From assembly GCA_964628835.1 (NCBI GenBank), contig CAZVME010000031.1, positions 1-36,747 of the forward strand: a stretch of 36,747 nucleotides of DNA, given 5' to 3'. This document shows, piece by piece, positions 25,296-32,320 of this stretch (position 1 is its first letter; each line of letters starts with the position of its first letter). The notes beneath the pieces were generated by a model, which had not been told where the DNA came from, did no database searches, and worked only from the letters and a program-made list of their open reading frames with translations. The translations under genes and the position numbers were made by a program. This DNA is from JAAGZL01 sp964628835 (lineage in GTDB: Bacteria > Pseudomonadota > Gammaproteobacteria > Chromatiales > Chromatiaceae).

Positions 25296-25506
25296 CACAG
25301 ACACTGCAGGCAAAATGTCACAAAAGAGTCACAGATTCTGAAACTATTTGTCCAGTTGCCACGTATCTTGTACAGGGAGAGGTATAGCTAGATTATACGG
25401 AAGTGGTGGTTGTGCGAAAAAATGTGCTAAAACAAAGTGTTGTACGGTTTTACCAAATATGTGAGTCTGTTTCTGGGGCGCTGTAATACCGAAGAGGCAA
25501 TTTGAA

Positions 25507-26187
25507 ATGACGAATAACGATCAGGATAGGGTGCAGGAGCCGCTGGCCGCAGAGTATGTTCTCGGCACCATGCAAGGTGACGAGCGTGTTCAGTTTGAGA
25601 AGCGTCTGGCGTCCGATCTGGGTCTACAGGCCGAGGTCACCGCTTGGGAAGAGCGGTTGCACCCGATGCTGGATGCGTTGGATTCAGTGCAATCCCCGCC
25701 AGCTGTATGGCAGCAGATTCAGGACCGCATTGAGCCTCAGGAAGAGAAGAGAGGTTTATGGAACAGCCTTGGTTTCTGGCGTAATCTGGGAATGGTGGCG
25801 GCTACCCTGGTATTGGGTCTGGGACTCACCCTGTTTGGTATGCAGGAGGACCTGGGTATGGAGCGAGTGATGATGGTTGCCGGCAACGATGGCGCCCAGG
25901 TAGAGTGGGTAGTGGGCACAAGTGGTAACAGCGATATGCTTCAGGTAAAGGCCGTAGCGCCGCCACAGTTGCCTAAGGGCATGGTATGCCAGCTCTGGAT
26001 GGAAACAGCAGATGGAACCATGGTAGCGGTAGGAGTGTTGCCACACACTGGTATCAGGACCATGAAGATCCCAGCCAGCCTCAGTCAGAGGAGCAGATTC
26101 AAGGTAAGTGTCGAGTCAGAACAGAATCTTCCCACACAGAAACCCACAGGCGAGTTTGTCTTCGAAGGTGAGCTGATAAAAATTTAA
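25507..26187 (+). CDS. RskA-type anti-sigma factor, copy 1
   Basis: Membrane anti-sigma factor of 226 residues. The cytoplasmic N-terminal sigma-binding part (about 1-80) has LAAEYVLGTM and a helical WEERLHPMLDAL segment. A single membrane helix at about 91-112 (NLGMVAATLVLGLGL) follows. The periplasmic part matches RskA/anti-sigma-K C-terminal domains, with QVEWVVGT, VCQLWMETADG and VAVGVLPHTG. It presumably holds the ECF sigma factor encoded upstream until a periplasmic signal triggers proteolysis. A strong terminator follows the gene. A second, gapless paralog lies about 600 bases further on. Confidence 0.92.
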   Translation: MTNNDQDRVQEPLAAEYVLGTMQGDERVQFEKRLASDLGLQAEVTAWEERLHPMLDALDSVQSPPAVWQQIQDRIEPQEEKRGLWNSLGFWRNLGMVAATLVLGLGLTLFGMQEDLGMERVMMVAGNDGAQVEWVVGTSGNSDMLQVKAVAPPQLPKGMVCQLWMETADGTMVAVGVLPHTGIRTMKIPASLSQRSRFKVSVESEQNLPTQKPTGEFVFEGELIKI

Positions 26188-26205
26188 CAGATTTCACTCT
26201 AACAT

Positions 26206-26237
26206 CGGCGTCCAACACCGGGCGCCGGTTTTTTTTA
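26206..26237 (+). terminator. Rho-independent terminator after anti-sigma gene 1
   Basis: The stem CGGCG (26206-26210) pairs with CGCCG (26223-26227) and contains a smaller internal ACCGGGCGCCGGT palindrome. A run of eight or nine T follows at about 26228-26236. It lies 19 bases after the anti-sigma stop and should separate that operon from the RRM gene. Confidence 0.8.
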
Positions 26238-26356
26238 CCCAGTTGTAGCCATGGGCGCTGGTGATGACTGCACCAGCATCTCGAACGGGAAGTGAACACC
26301 CTGCCAAGAAACTGTATAGTCCCTGCATCTTAATAACCGCAAAGTGACAGGTCCGA

Positions 26357-26638
26357 ATGAAACTACTGATACGCAATCTTGCCCGCACCACCACAGAGAC
26401 AGCACTCCAGGCCCTGTTCGAGGCCCACGGCGCGGTGCAGTCATGCATCCTGGTGATGGACAAACAGACGGGGATCTCCAAGGGTTTTGGTTTTGTGGAG
26501 ATGCCGAAACAGGGTGAGGCCAAGGCAGCGATAAAGAGCCTCAATGGTAAGGAGGTGGACGGCAGCAAGATTCGGGTAAAAAAGGCCCTTCCCAAGCCAG
26601 ATGTGTCCAGCGGCGATAGTAGTGGGAAAGATGGCTAA
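26357..26638 (+). CDS. RRM-domain RNA-binding protein
   Basis: Small RNA-recognition-motif protein of 93 residues, of the kind found in many proteobacteria and cyanobacteria (Rbp family). RNP2 is KLLIRNLA at residues 2-9 and RNP1 is KGFGFVEM at about 42-49, followed by AIKSLNGKEVDGSKIRVKKA. A short Ser/Asp/Gly-rich tail ends the protein. It should bind single-stranded RNA. In other bacteria such proteins are often induced by cold, but no regulatory element was identified here. It is separated by a terminator from anti-sigma copy 1 and followed by anti-sigma copy 2. Confidence 0.94.
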   Translation: MKLLIRNLARTTTETALQALFEAHGAVQSCILVMDKQTGISKGFGFVEMPKQGEAKAAIKSLNGKEVDGSKIRVKKALPKPDVSSGDSSGKDG

Positions 26639-26805
26639 ACAGCCCTGCCAGAAGTGCAACCTTGCCGGTAGTTCTTACCCGGTTGGTATAGATTATATCT
26701 CCTGTTTTTGAAACTATCCGTCATGGCGCTGCGTACCTTAGGTAGTACGGAATTCAACTGAAATGGAAGAAATATTATTACTAGGTTGTTACAGGTTTAA
26801 TCACA

Positions 26806-27486
26806 ATGACGCAGGCAGATAAAAATTATGAGTTCATCGAGCAAGCAGGGGAGTACGTGCTTGGTACCCTGACAGATAGTGAACAGGCTCGGCTTGAACA
26901 GCAGTTGGATAGTGATTATGCCTTGCAGGCAGCGGTTACCAGTTGGGAGCAACGACTGACGCCCATGTTGGATCTTCTCGCTCCGGTAACTCCCCCAGCG
27001 AACATGTGGCAGCGTATCCAACAACAGATTGAACCAAAGATAGAGAGACGCAGATTATGGAATAGTCTGCAGTTTTGGCGCAACCTGGGCATGGTGGCAG
27101 CCACGCTGGTTCTGGGTCTAGGTCTTAGCATATTTGGTATGCGAGAAGATCTTGGGATGGAGCGGGTAATGATGATCGCCAGCAACAACAGTCCCCAAGT
27201 GGAGTGGGTGGTTGGCACCCATGACCAGAGCGAGATGCTGCACGTAAAGGCCGTGGCGCCACCGACACTGCCCCACGGCAAGGTTTGTCAGCTCTGGATG
27301 GAGACCGCCGATGGTATGTTGAAGGCGGTTGGTGTGCTGCCCCACAGTGGCGATAAGATGATGCGCCCCCCCGTGGCACTGCAAGAGAACAGTGGCTTTA
27401 AGGTGAGCGTAGAGTCAGAGGATAATCTGCCACAGCATGGCCCCACCGGGCCGGTGATATACAGTGGTAAACTCATAAGAATATAA
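26806..27486 (+). CDS. RskA-type anti-sigma factor, copy 2 (paralog)
   Basis: Also 226 residues and aligning to copy 1 without gaps. My hand count gives 140 identical positions of 226, with 39 of 80 in the cytoplasmic N-terminal part and 101 of 146 in the membrane and periplasmic part. It has the same layout: EYVLGTL near the start, the membrane helix NLGMVAATLVLGLGL, then QVEWVVGT and VCQLWMETADG. There is no sigma gene next to it. Either it shares the upstream ECF factor or it controls a sigma encoded elsewhere. It is separated from copy 1 by the RRM gene and a terminator, so it has its own promoter or is read with the RRM gene. Confidence 0.92.
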   Translation: MTQADKNYEFIEQAGEYVLGTLTDSEQARLEQQLDSDYALQAAVTSWEQRLTPMLDLLAPVTPPANMWQRIQQQIEPKIERRRLWNSLQFWRNLGMVAATLVLGLGLSIFGMREDLGMERVMMIASNNSPQVEWVVGTHDQSEMLHVKAVAPPTLPHGKVCQLWMETADGMLKAVGVLPHSGDKMMRPPVALQENSGFKVSVESEDNLPQHGPTGPVIYSGKLIRI

Positions 27487-27582
27487 CCAACCTGGGAGCT
27501 ATTCAGCTCGTTCAATAGAATACTGTCAGGGCGTTAGACAGGGCTGTCGCTCCGGGAAAAGATAATACTCTTCATCAGCCGC

Positions 27583-27628
27583 TATCGGCCAAGGAGAGCG
27601 AACGCGAGGGCCGATAGACCCCAGTAGG
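27583..27628. repeat. Hairpin repeat, copy 1
   Basis: The stem TATCGGCC (27583-27590) pairs with GGCCGATA (27609-27616) around the 18-base loop AAGGAGAGCGAACGCGAG, followed by GACCCCAGTAGG. A second copy at 36700-36742 keeps the loop and the ACCCC-GTAG tail but has a different, still complementary stem. Confidence 0.7.
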
Positions 27629-27939
27629 CGATGCCGTCTGTAGATTCGGAATTATGAGCGTAAGCGAGTGATGTAGAAGATACAGTAGCGGTTATCATCG
27701 CCTTAGGGTCACTGAGAGAGTCATGATGTAGTGTGCACAAGCAGCTTGCTGCAATGTGTATACGGAATCGTGTCATATGCAGGACGGCTGGGGCAAAAGG
27801 AAAGGTTGCCGCGTTTGCGAGTCATTTTTGGATAGGGATAGCCAAAAATGTTTCACGAGGTAGCGGCACTATCATTGAGCCATGTGAATTTGCAGTTGCC
27901 GATAGCACCAGGTGTTAACTCGTATATAATGGCTTTCAA

Positions 27940-27970
27940 CTAGAGCTGGCTGATGTAAGCTGTGCTCTAG
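27940..27970 (+). promoter_or_regulatory. Leader hairpin before sco
   Basis: CTAGAGC (27940-27946) and GCTCTAG (27964-27970) form a perfect 7-bp stem that ends 13 bases before the sco ATG. A TATAAT lies just upstream at 27925-27930, so the hairpin would be at the very start of the transcript or act as an operator. Confidence 0.45.
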
Positions 27971-27983
27971 ATTGGAACCAATA

Positions 27984-28586
27984 ATGCCAAGACTTTTTCT
28001 CTATCTTCTTCTCACCCTCTCTGCTACGGCCATTGCCACAGAAGCTAATGTTGCCGGGAAGATTCCCAACGTAGACCAAGCGCCAGTTGGCGGTGATTTT
28101 ATACTCCACTCAGATCAGGGTGATGTGTCCCTGCAAGATTTTAGGGGTAAGGCAACTCTGCTCTATTTTGGTTACAGCAAGTGTCCAGATGTCTGTCCTG
28201 CCTCGTTGGCCATAGTGACCCAGGCGTTAAACGTGTTGAGTGAGGCAGAGCTGGAAAAGACGCAGGCCCTGTTTGTCAGCCTGGATCAGGCTAGGGACAG
28301 CTATGCCGGCCTGCGTGAGTATGCGCACCATTTTCATCCTAATCTCATGGGCATAACTGGCAGTGAACTGGAGGTGGCGCAGGTGGCCTCCCAGTACGGT
28401 GTGAAATATAGTCGGGTGGAACTTGCGGGTTCTGCCTTTGGCTATGCGGTGAACCACTCCTCGGCCACCTATCTGGTTTCCCCGGAGGGAGAGCTTCGAT
28501 TTATCTTTCCTTACAAAACCCCTGCCGCAGCGCTGGTTGAGGCTGTGCGCTATGTGTTGACGCCGCAGCCATCTAAAAACCAGTGA
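27984..28586 (+). CDS. SCO1/SenC family copper chaperone
   Basis: Periplasmic thioredoxin-fold protein of 200 residues involved in assembly of the CuA site of cytochrome c oxidase or in copper and redox handling. A signal peptide (MPRLFLYLLLTLSATAIA) is followed by the metal/redox motif YSKCPDVCP with Cys67 and Cys71. The third ligand is His158 in VNHSSATYLV. VSLDQARDSYAGLREYAHHF matches the family's helix. The ATG at 27984 is chosen for the signal peptide over a TTG four codons earlier. No oxidase gene is in view. Confidence 0.95.
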   Translation: MPRLFLYLLLTLSATAIATEANVAGKIPNVDQAPVGGDFILHSDQGDVSLQDFRGKATLLYFGYSKCPDVCPASLAIVTQALNVLSEAELEKTQALFVSLDQARDSYAGLREYAHHFHPNLMGITGSELEVAQVASQYGVKYSRVELAGSAFGYAVNHSSATYLVSPEGELRFIFPYKTPAAALVEAVRYVLTPQPSKNQ

Positions 28587-28718
28587 CAGCCCCTGGCCCC
28601 GTTCTGCTCAACGCCATCGCTCTCGGGGTTTACTGGAGTGCGCAGTTTATTCGGTCCGCATGGAATTGATCAGAGGCTCCATAATAATATGTCGTACGGT
28701 GATTACAAAACAGTGAGA

Positions 28719-29486
28719 ATGGATATGCGCAAGCAAAAAACTAACCGGGGTCTGGTGATTATGGCAGTGGTGCTGGGATTGGCTGCCAGCAGTGCGATTG
28801 CCGGTTTGGATGACTGGCTCAAGCGGGCAGATGGCTTGCTCAAGCAGAGTGGCGCAACGCGCTCATCATCGATATCTTTGCCAGATGCGCGAATAAATGC
28901 GGGCCTGAAGCAGGCCCTGAGTGTGGGTGCCGAGCGTGCCATTGCCCTTCTTGGCACTCGTGGTGGTTTTCTTAACGACAGATCAGTGCGTATTCAGTTG
29001 CCCGGTCTGTTGAAGTCTCTAGGTAAGGGGATGCGCGCCATGGGACAGGGCAGGTATGTGGATCAATTTGAAGCCACGGTCAACCAGGCGGCGGAGCAGG
29101 CTATTTCCAAGACGCTGGTCATAGTCAAGCATACGGTAGCCAACATGACACTGCAGGATGTGCGCGGTATGCTTAGTGGTGGTGATAATGCCGCCACCAG
29201 ATTTCTACAGCAACGCGCGGGTGGTTCACTACATGCCGCCGTCAAACCCATTGTCGCCAAGGCCACCAGCCAGTCCGGGGCCACTGCCGCCTATAAGAGC
29301 TTGAAGAAGAGGGCGGATAAAACCCTGGGTGGTTTTGTTAATACCGGTTCACTCGACCTGGATGATTATGTGACCGATAAAACCCTGGATGGCCTGTTTC
29401 TAAAACTAGCGGTTGAAGAGAAAAAGATTCGGGAAAACCCGTTGGCCAGAACCACCGATCTGTTGAAGCAGGTGTTTGCAGACTAG
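28719..29486 (+). CDS. DUF4197 family exported protein
   Basis: Protein of 255 residues from the ATG at 28719; an open frame extends upstream to 28638, but the signal peptide MAVVLGLAASSAIAG fits the later start. The mature part is helical, with IALLGTRGGFLNDRSVRIQLP in the middle and the characteristic end DGLFLKLAVEEKKIRENP, then TTDLLKQVF. These are hallmarks of DUF4197, whose function is unknown. It lies 132 bases after sco and may be cotranscribed. Confidence 0.88.
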   Translation: MDMRKQKTNRGLVIMAVVLGLAASSAIAGLDDWLKRADGLLKQSGATRSSSISLPDARINAGLKQALSVGAERAIALLGTRGGFLNDRSVRIQLPGLLKSLGKGMRAMGQGRYVDQFEATVNQAAEQAISKTLVIVKHTVANMTLQDVRGMLSGGDNAATRFLQQRAGGSLHAAVKPIVAKATSQSGATAAYKSLKKRADKTLGGFVNTGSLDLDDYVTDKTLDGLFLKLAVEEKKIRENPLARTTDLLKQVFAD

Positions 29487-29604
29487 TTGAATTCAGGTAA
29501 ACCATCGCCGCTGGCGGTGAGATACTAAAAGACTTTGCTGTTGCTGCGCGTAGTACCGGGAAGGGAGCAAGTGGTACTTGTTTGTAGAAGAGTAAGTCTA
29601 TTCA

Positions 29605-29637
29605 CCTGTGGGAGTGGCGAGTCGCGCCTCCAACAGG
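29605..29637. repeat. REP-like palindrome
   Basis: CCTGTGGGAG (29605-29614) pairs with CTCCAACAGG (29628-29637) at 9 of 10 positions, with GCGAGTCGC inside. The wording resembles the short palindromes starting CTGTGGGAG that are scattered between genes in Pseudomonas and relatives. Only this copy was noticed in the window. Confidence 0.5.
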
Positions 29638-29683
29638 CTGATTGATGGGGGGTGGGTGTTTTGGTTTATTCCAGCGGGCTTTT

Positions 29684-29833
29684 TCATACTACCTGCTTTG
29701 TGGGTAGTAGATGATTCGGAGAGTCTGGGTGGTAGTAAATGAAAGTACTCAGGTGGTGACTATTCTCGGCCCACTCTTTTTTGAACGATGCCTCCAGCTT
29801 TTTCTCATCTAGATATTGGTTTAGGACAGCCAT
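29684..29833 (-). CDS. Small open reading frame, possibly the 3' remnant of a lost gene
   Basis: The 49-codon frame from ATG 29833 reads MAVLNQYLDEKKLEASFKKE, then WAENSHHLSTFIYYHPDSPN. The frame remains open upstream to about 29905 with protein-like content (FDLILGPWTGGGQELFSSPE) but no start codon. This looks like the end of a truncated gene, not a chance frame. I recognise no family. Confidence 0.3.
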   Translation of the reverse strand: MAVLNQYLDEKKLEASFKKEWAENSHHLSTFIYYHPDSPNHLLPTKQVV

Positions 29834-29951
29834 GGCGGCGGAAACCTCAGGGCTGCTGAACAGCTCCTGGCCCCCACCTGTCCAAGGACCTAAAATCAGG
29901 TCGAAGCATCGTGCGGTGGTATTTTGAGTATAGTGATTAAATTGTGCTCTA

Positions 29952-30398
29952 TTATTGCTTAGCGGGTGTTAGTAGTGTGCTCGGTTTCTTTATGGTTATA
30001 GGTTTGCCCTGTATGCCAGCATAGAAAACAATAATTACAGCCGGCTCATTGCCTTCATTCATGCCGTGGTGCCACTTGTTCACAACCTCGACGAGTGAAT
30101 CACCAGCAGTCATATGCAATCTCTTATTATCTTCGGTTACCACCGTCAGGTTTCCCTCCAGTAATACGCCGGCGTTTATCACTGAGTGTTTGTGTAGTGG
30201 CAGTCGGGTCTGTGGAGGGATTACTATCTTTAAAATTGTTATCTCTGGCTTGCCGCGTGCATAGTCTGGAAGAGTTTCACCGTCCCAACTCGAACTGGTC
30301 TTGGCCAACACATCAACCTTGACCGTATTTAGATCACGAGCCCATACATTGCCTGTTAGCAGTAAGATCAAAAAGATTCCGCATAGAATTGTTTTCAT
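29952..30398 (-). CDS. Secreted cupin-domain protein
   Basis: Protein of 148 residues with a signal peptide (MKTILCGIFLILLLTGNVWA) and one cupin barrel. The first cupin motif is PPQTRLPLHKHSVINAGVLLEG, with two His; the second is AGDSLVEVVNKWHHGMNEG, with further His. These would bind a single metal. The function of secreted single-cupin proteins is varied. The open frame extends upstream to 30611 but overlaps the LysE gene and lacks family support, so the ATG at 30398 with the signal peptide is chosen. It lies 53 bases downstream of a LysE exporter on the same strand. Confidence 0.88.
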   Translation of the reverse strand: MKTILCGIFLILLLTGNVWARDLNTVKVDVLAKTSSSWDGETLPDYARGKPEITILKIVIPPQTRLPLHKHSVINAGVLLEGNLTVVTEDNKRLHMTAGDSLVEVVNKWHHGMNEGNEPAVIIVFYAGIQGKPITIKKPSTLLTPAKQ

Positions 30399-30451
30399 TG
30401 TTTTTGCTTTAACTGTAATGTCCTTTTTGAAATTTTGGTGAACTGTAGTTT

Positions 30452-31081
30452 TTATTTGTTGCTTACAGCGAGGCTTACACCTGCTCCAATAAATGTACCG
30501 CCGATAACGCGTTTGATATATTTTCCAAAAGTGGCTTTGGAGAATATGGCCGCAATCTTTTGTCCGCTTACGGCATAAATCATAAAGCAGCAAAATGAAC
30601 TGAAAACACAAAGGCTAACCAATATGATGAACTGTGATAAGTAGGATGTATTTGGAGTTATAAATTGAGGGAACACTGCGGTAAAAAAGATAATGGCCTT
30701 GGGGTTTCCTGCGGTTACAAGGGCTGCTTGTAGATACAGCTTTCTTAGGGATGTGCTATCGGTTTGTTGTTCTGTCTTGGTTGGTGCCAATAGCATCTCA
30801 GATGAGCGTAACAGGCCGATTCCCATGTAGATTAAATATCCGGCCCCTGCCCATTTAATCAACTGAAAGATGATTTCAGAAGTGAAGAGGATGGTTCCAA
30901 GACCGGCAAGAGATATAGATGCTTGAATGAATGTGACAGTAACATTTCCCATGGCTGAAACTGTGGTTCTCTTAGCTCCATAGCGCATGCCGTGTGTTAG
31001 GGCCAACAGCATGCTAGGTCCAGGTATGATTGAGGCAACAAAGACAGTTGCTGAAAAGATTAATATCAGATTTAAAGACAT
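30452..31081 (-). CDS. LysE/RhtB family exporter
   Basis: Inner-membrane protein of 209 residues with about six hydrophobic segments. The N-terminal SIIPGPSMLLALTHGMRYGAK and the ALVTAGNPKAIIFFTAVFPQF block are the LysE/RhtB signatures. It is a different subfamily from the exporter at 18043-18669; the two are only distantly similar by eye. The substrate is unknown. Base composition is noticeably richer in A+T than the neighbouring metF, suggesting a different history. It is likely cotranscribed with the downstream cupin gene. Confidence 0.92.
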   Translation of the reverse strand: MSLNLILIFSATVFVASIIPGPSMLLALTHGMRYGAKRTTVSAMGNVTVTFIQASISLAGLGTILFTSEIIFQLIKWAGAGYLIYMGIGLLRSSEMLLAPTKTEQQTDSTSLRKLYLQAALVTAGNPKAIIFFTAVFPQFITPNTSYLSQFIILVSLCVFSSFCCFMIYAVSGQKIAAIFSKATFGKYIKRVIGGTFIGAGVSLAVSNK

Positions 31082-31281
31082 ATTGAGTTAAGTGAAAATA
31101 TATTGGTTGGGTGTCGTGAATAGCCATTAAATGGCAATAAACTGGCTGGATCAAGTGTTTTTTCACCCCTGCTACCAGGTGTCTCATGTTTGTGTATTGT
31201 GTTGACCATGTCCAACATAGTGGTGACAAGTCCACCCACATCGCCCTGGCGATGGTAGGTAGCGTCGCTGGATCCCAGCAT
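31072..31281 (-). CDS. Unrecognised short open reading frame, possible remnant
   Basis: A 69-codon frame just upstream of the LysE gene, overlapping its start by 10 bases. The first half (MLGSSDATYHRQGDVGGLVT, then TMLDMVNTIHKHE) has natural protein character, and the frame continues upstream a few codons as LSSWR before a stop. The second half looks random. It may be the surviving end of a deleted gene. No domain is recognised and no clear ribosome site was found. Confidence 0.25.
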   Translation of the reverse strand: MLGSSDATYHRQGDVGGLVTTMLDMVNTIHKHETPGSRGEKTLDPASLLPFNGYSRHPTNIFSLNSICL

Positions 31282-31320
31282 GCGCCAGGATGACAGTTTA
31301 TGCTATGTGGCGCACTGGTT

Positions 31321-32178
31321 TTAAGTCGGGGCAGATATTCCCAGGTTGTTCCACAGGGAGAGAGTCAGGCCAGCTTGATTCATGGTGTAGAAGTGCAGGC
31401 CGGGAGCGCCCTGGTCCAGTAGGCGTTGGCACATCTCTGATACTACATCCAGACCGAAGGCGCGGATGCTCTCCAGGTCGTCACCGAGCTCCTCCATACG
31501 TTTGCGCATCCAGCGTGGGATCTCTGCGCCACAGGCGTCGGAGAATCTGGCCAGTTGCTGATAGTTGTTGATGGGCATGATGCCAGGGACGATGGGGATG
31601 TTGATGCCCATGTTTTCGCAGCTGTCCACAAAGGCGAAGTAGGAGTCGGCGTTGTAGAAGTACTGGGTGATGGCGCTGTTGGCCCCGGCATCTACCTTGC
31701 GTTTGAAGTTCTGCAGGTCGCTGCCGGCGTTTGGTGCCTGGGGATGAAATTCTGGATATGCCGCCACCTCCAGATGGAAATGGTCGCCGGTCTCGGCGCG
31801 GATGAATTCCACTAGTTCGTTGGCGTAGGGGAAGTCGCCACTGTCTCCCATGCCGGATGGCATATCGCCGCGCAGGGCCACCAGCCGCTGAATGCCCTGT
31901 TGCTGGTAATGGTGAAGCAGTTCCAGGATCTCTTCCTTATGCAGCCCGATACAGGAGAGGTGGGGTGCGGTCTCTATGCCAGCACTGCGCAGCCACTCTA
32001 CTGTTTCCAGGGTGCGGTCACGGGTGGAACCACCGGCACCATAGGTCACTGAGAAGTAGAGTGGGTTCACCTCTGCCATTTTTCGGGCCGCTGTTTGCAG
32101 CTTCTCCATGCCCGCATCGGTCTTGGGTGGGAACAGTTCCAAACTGAAGGTTGGTTTAAAAGCTTGTTGTGATTTCAT
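31321..32178 (-). CDS. metF: 5,10-methylenetetrahydrofolate reductase
   Basis: Flavoenzyme reducing methylene-THF to methyl-THF, the methyl donor for methionine synthesis. From the ATG at 32178 the protein is 285 residues. The N-terminal FSLELFPPKTDAGMEKL and FSVTYGAGGSTRDRT blocks are standard. HLSCIGLHKEEI, RGDMP, FNYPNELVEF-like FPYANELVEFI, SAITQYFYNADSYFAF and GIMPINNYQQLARFSDACGAEIP follow in order. The longer frame to 32229 runs into an inverted-repeat element, which argues against it. It is third in the leftward metK-ahcY-metF series. Confidence 0.96.
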   Translation of the reverse strand: MKSQQAFKPTFSLELFPPKTDAGMEKLQTAARKMAEVNPLYFSVTYGAGGSTRDRTLETVEWLRSAGIETAPHLSCIGLHKEEILELLHHYQQQGIQRLVALRGDMPSGMGDSGDFPYANELVEFIRAETGDHFHLEVAAYPEFHPQAPNAGSDLQNFKRKVDAGANSAITQYFYNADSYFAFVDSCENMGINIPIVPGIMPINNYQQLARFSDACGAEIPRWMRKRMEELGDDLESIRAFGLDVVSEMCQRLLDQGAPGLHFYTMNQAGLTLSLWNNLGISAPT

Positions 32179-32215
32179 AGGTGTCTTGTATGCGTTGGTC
32201 AGGGTCAAGGTCTCA

Positions 32216-32311
32216 GGGGCCGGAGTCAATTTAGATCAGATTCAACCTGTGTACAGCTGTTGCTTTATCACAATAGCATGATTGGTTGCCTTACCTTTTT
32301 TGACTCCGACC
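32216..32311. mobile_element. Small inverted-repeat (MITE-like) element, copy A
   Basis: The ends GGCCGGAGTCAA (32218-32229) and TTGACTCCGACC (32300-32311) are inverted copies with one mismatch. The interior contains TGTTGCTTTATCACAATAGC, which resembles the interior of copy B upstream of ahcY. It lies between ahcY and metF and has no coding capacity. Elements with ends of the GGGTCAGAGTC type often accompany Y1/REP-associated transposases; none is present here. Confidence 0.6.
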
Positions 32312-32320
32312 ACAAGATTG

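Larger units (their letters stand above)
27487..27983. other. Intergenic region with a hairpin repeat and the sco leader
   Basis: About 500 bases without a convincing gene. It contains a hairpin repeat (27583-27628, separate entry), a second GAGCGTAAGCGAG-type motif near 27656 that resembles the hairpin loop, and a leader hairpin before the sco gene. A TATAAT sits at 27925-27930 and probably belongs to the sco promoter, though no good -35 was found. A GTTAGAC at 27533-27539 resembles an integron core site but lacks a partner. Confidence 0.5.
29487..29951. other. Gene-poor stretch with a REP-like hairpin and a possible gene remnant
   Basis: This 465-base gap holds a hairpin at 29605-29637 and, on the minus strand, an open frame from about 29905 down to the stop at 29684. 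That frame has coding character but only one late ATG. Other short inverted repeats, such as AGTACC/GGTACT around 29552-29578, are present. No promoter consensus was recognised. Confidence 0.5.

Noticed and set aside
27533..27539. GTTAGAC resembling an integron attC core site
   Set aside because: No matching RYYYAAC partner at attC spacing, no integrase and no cassette-like gene arrangement.
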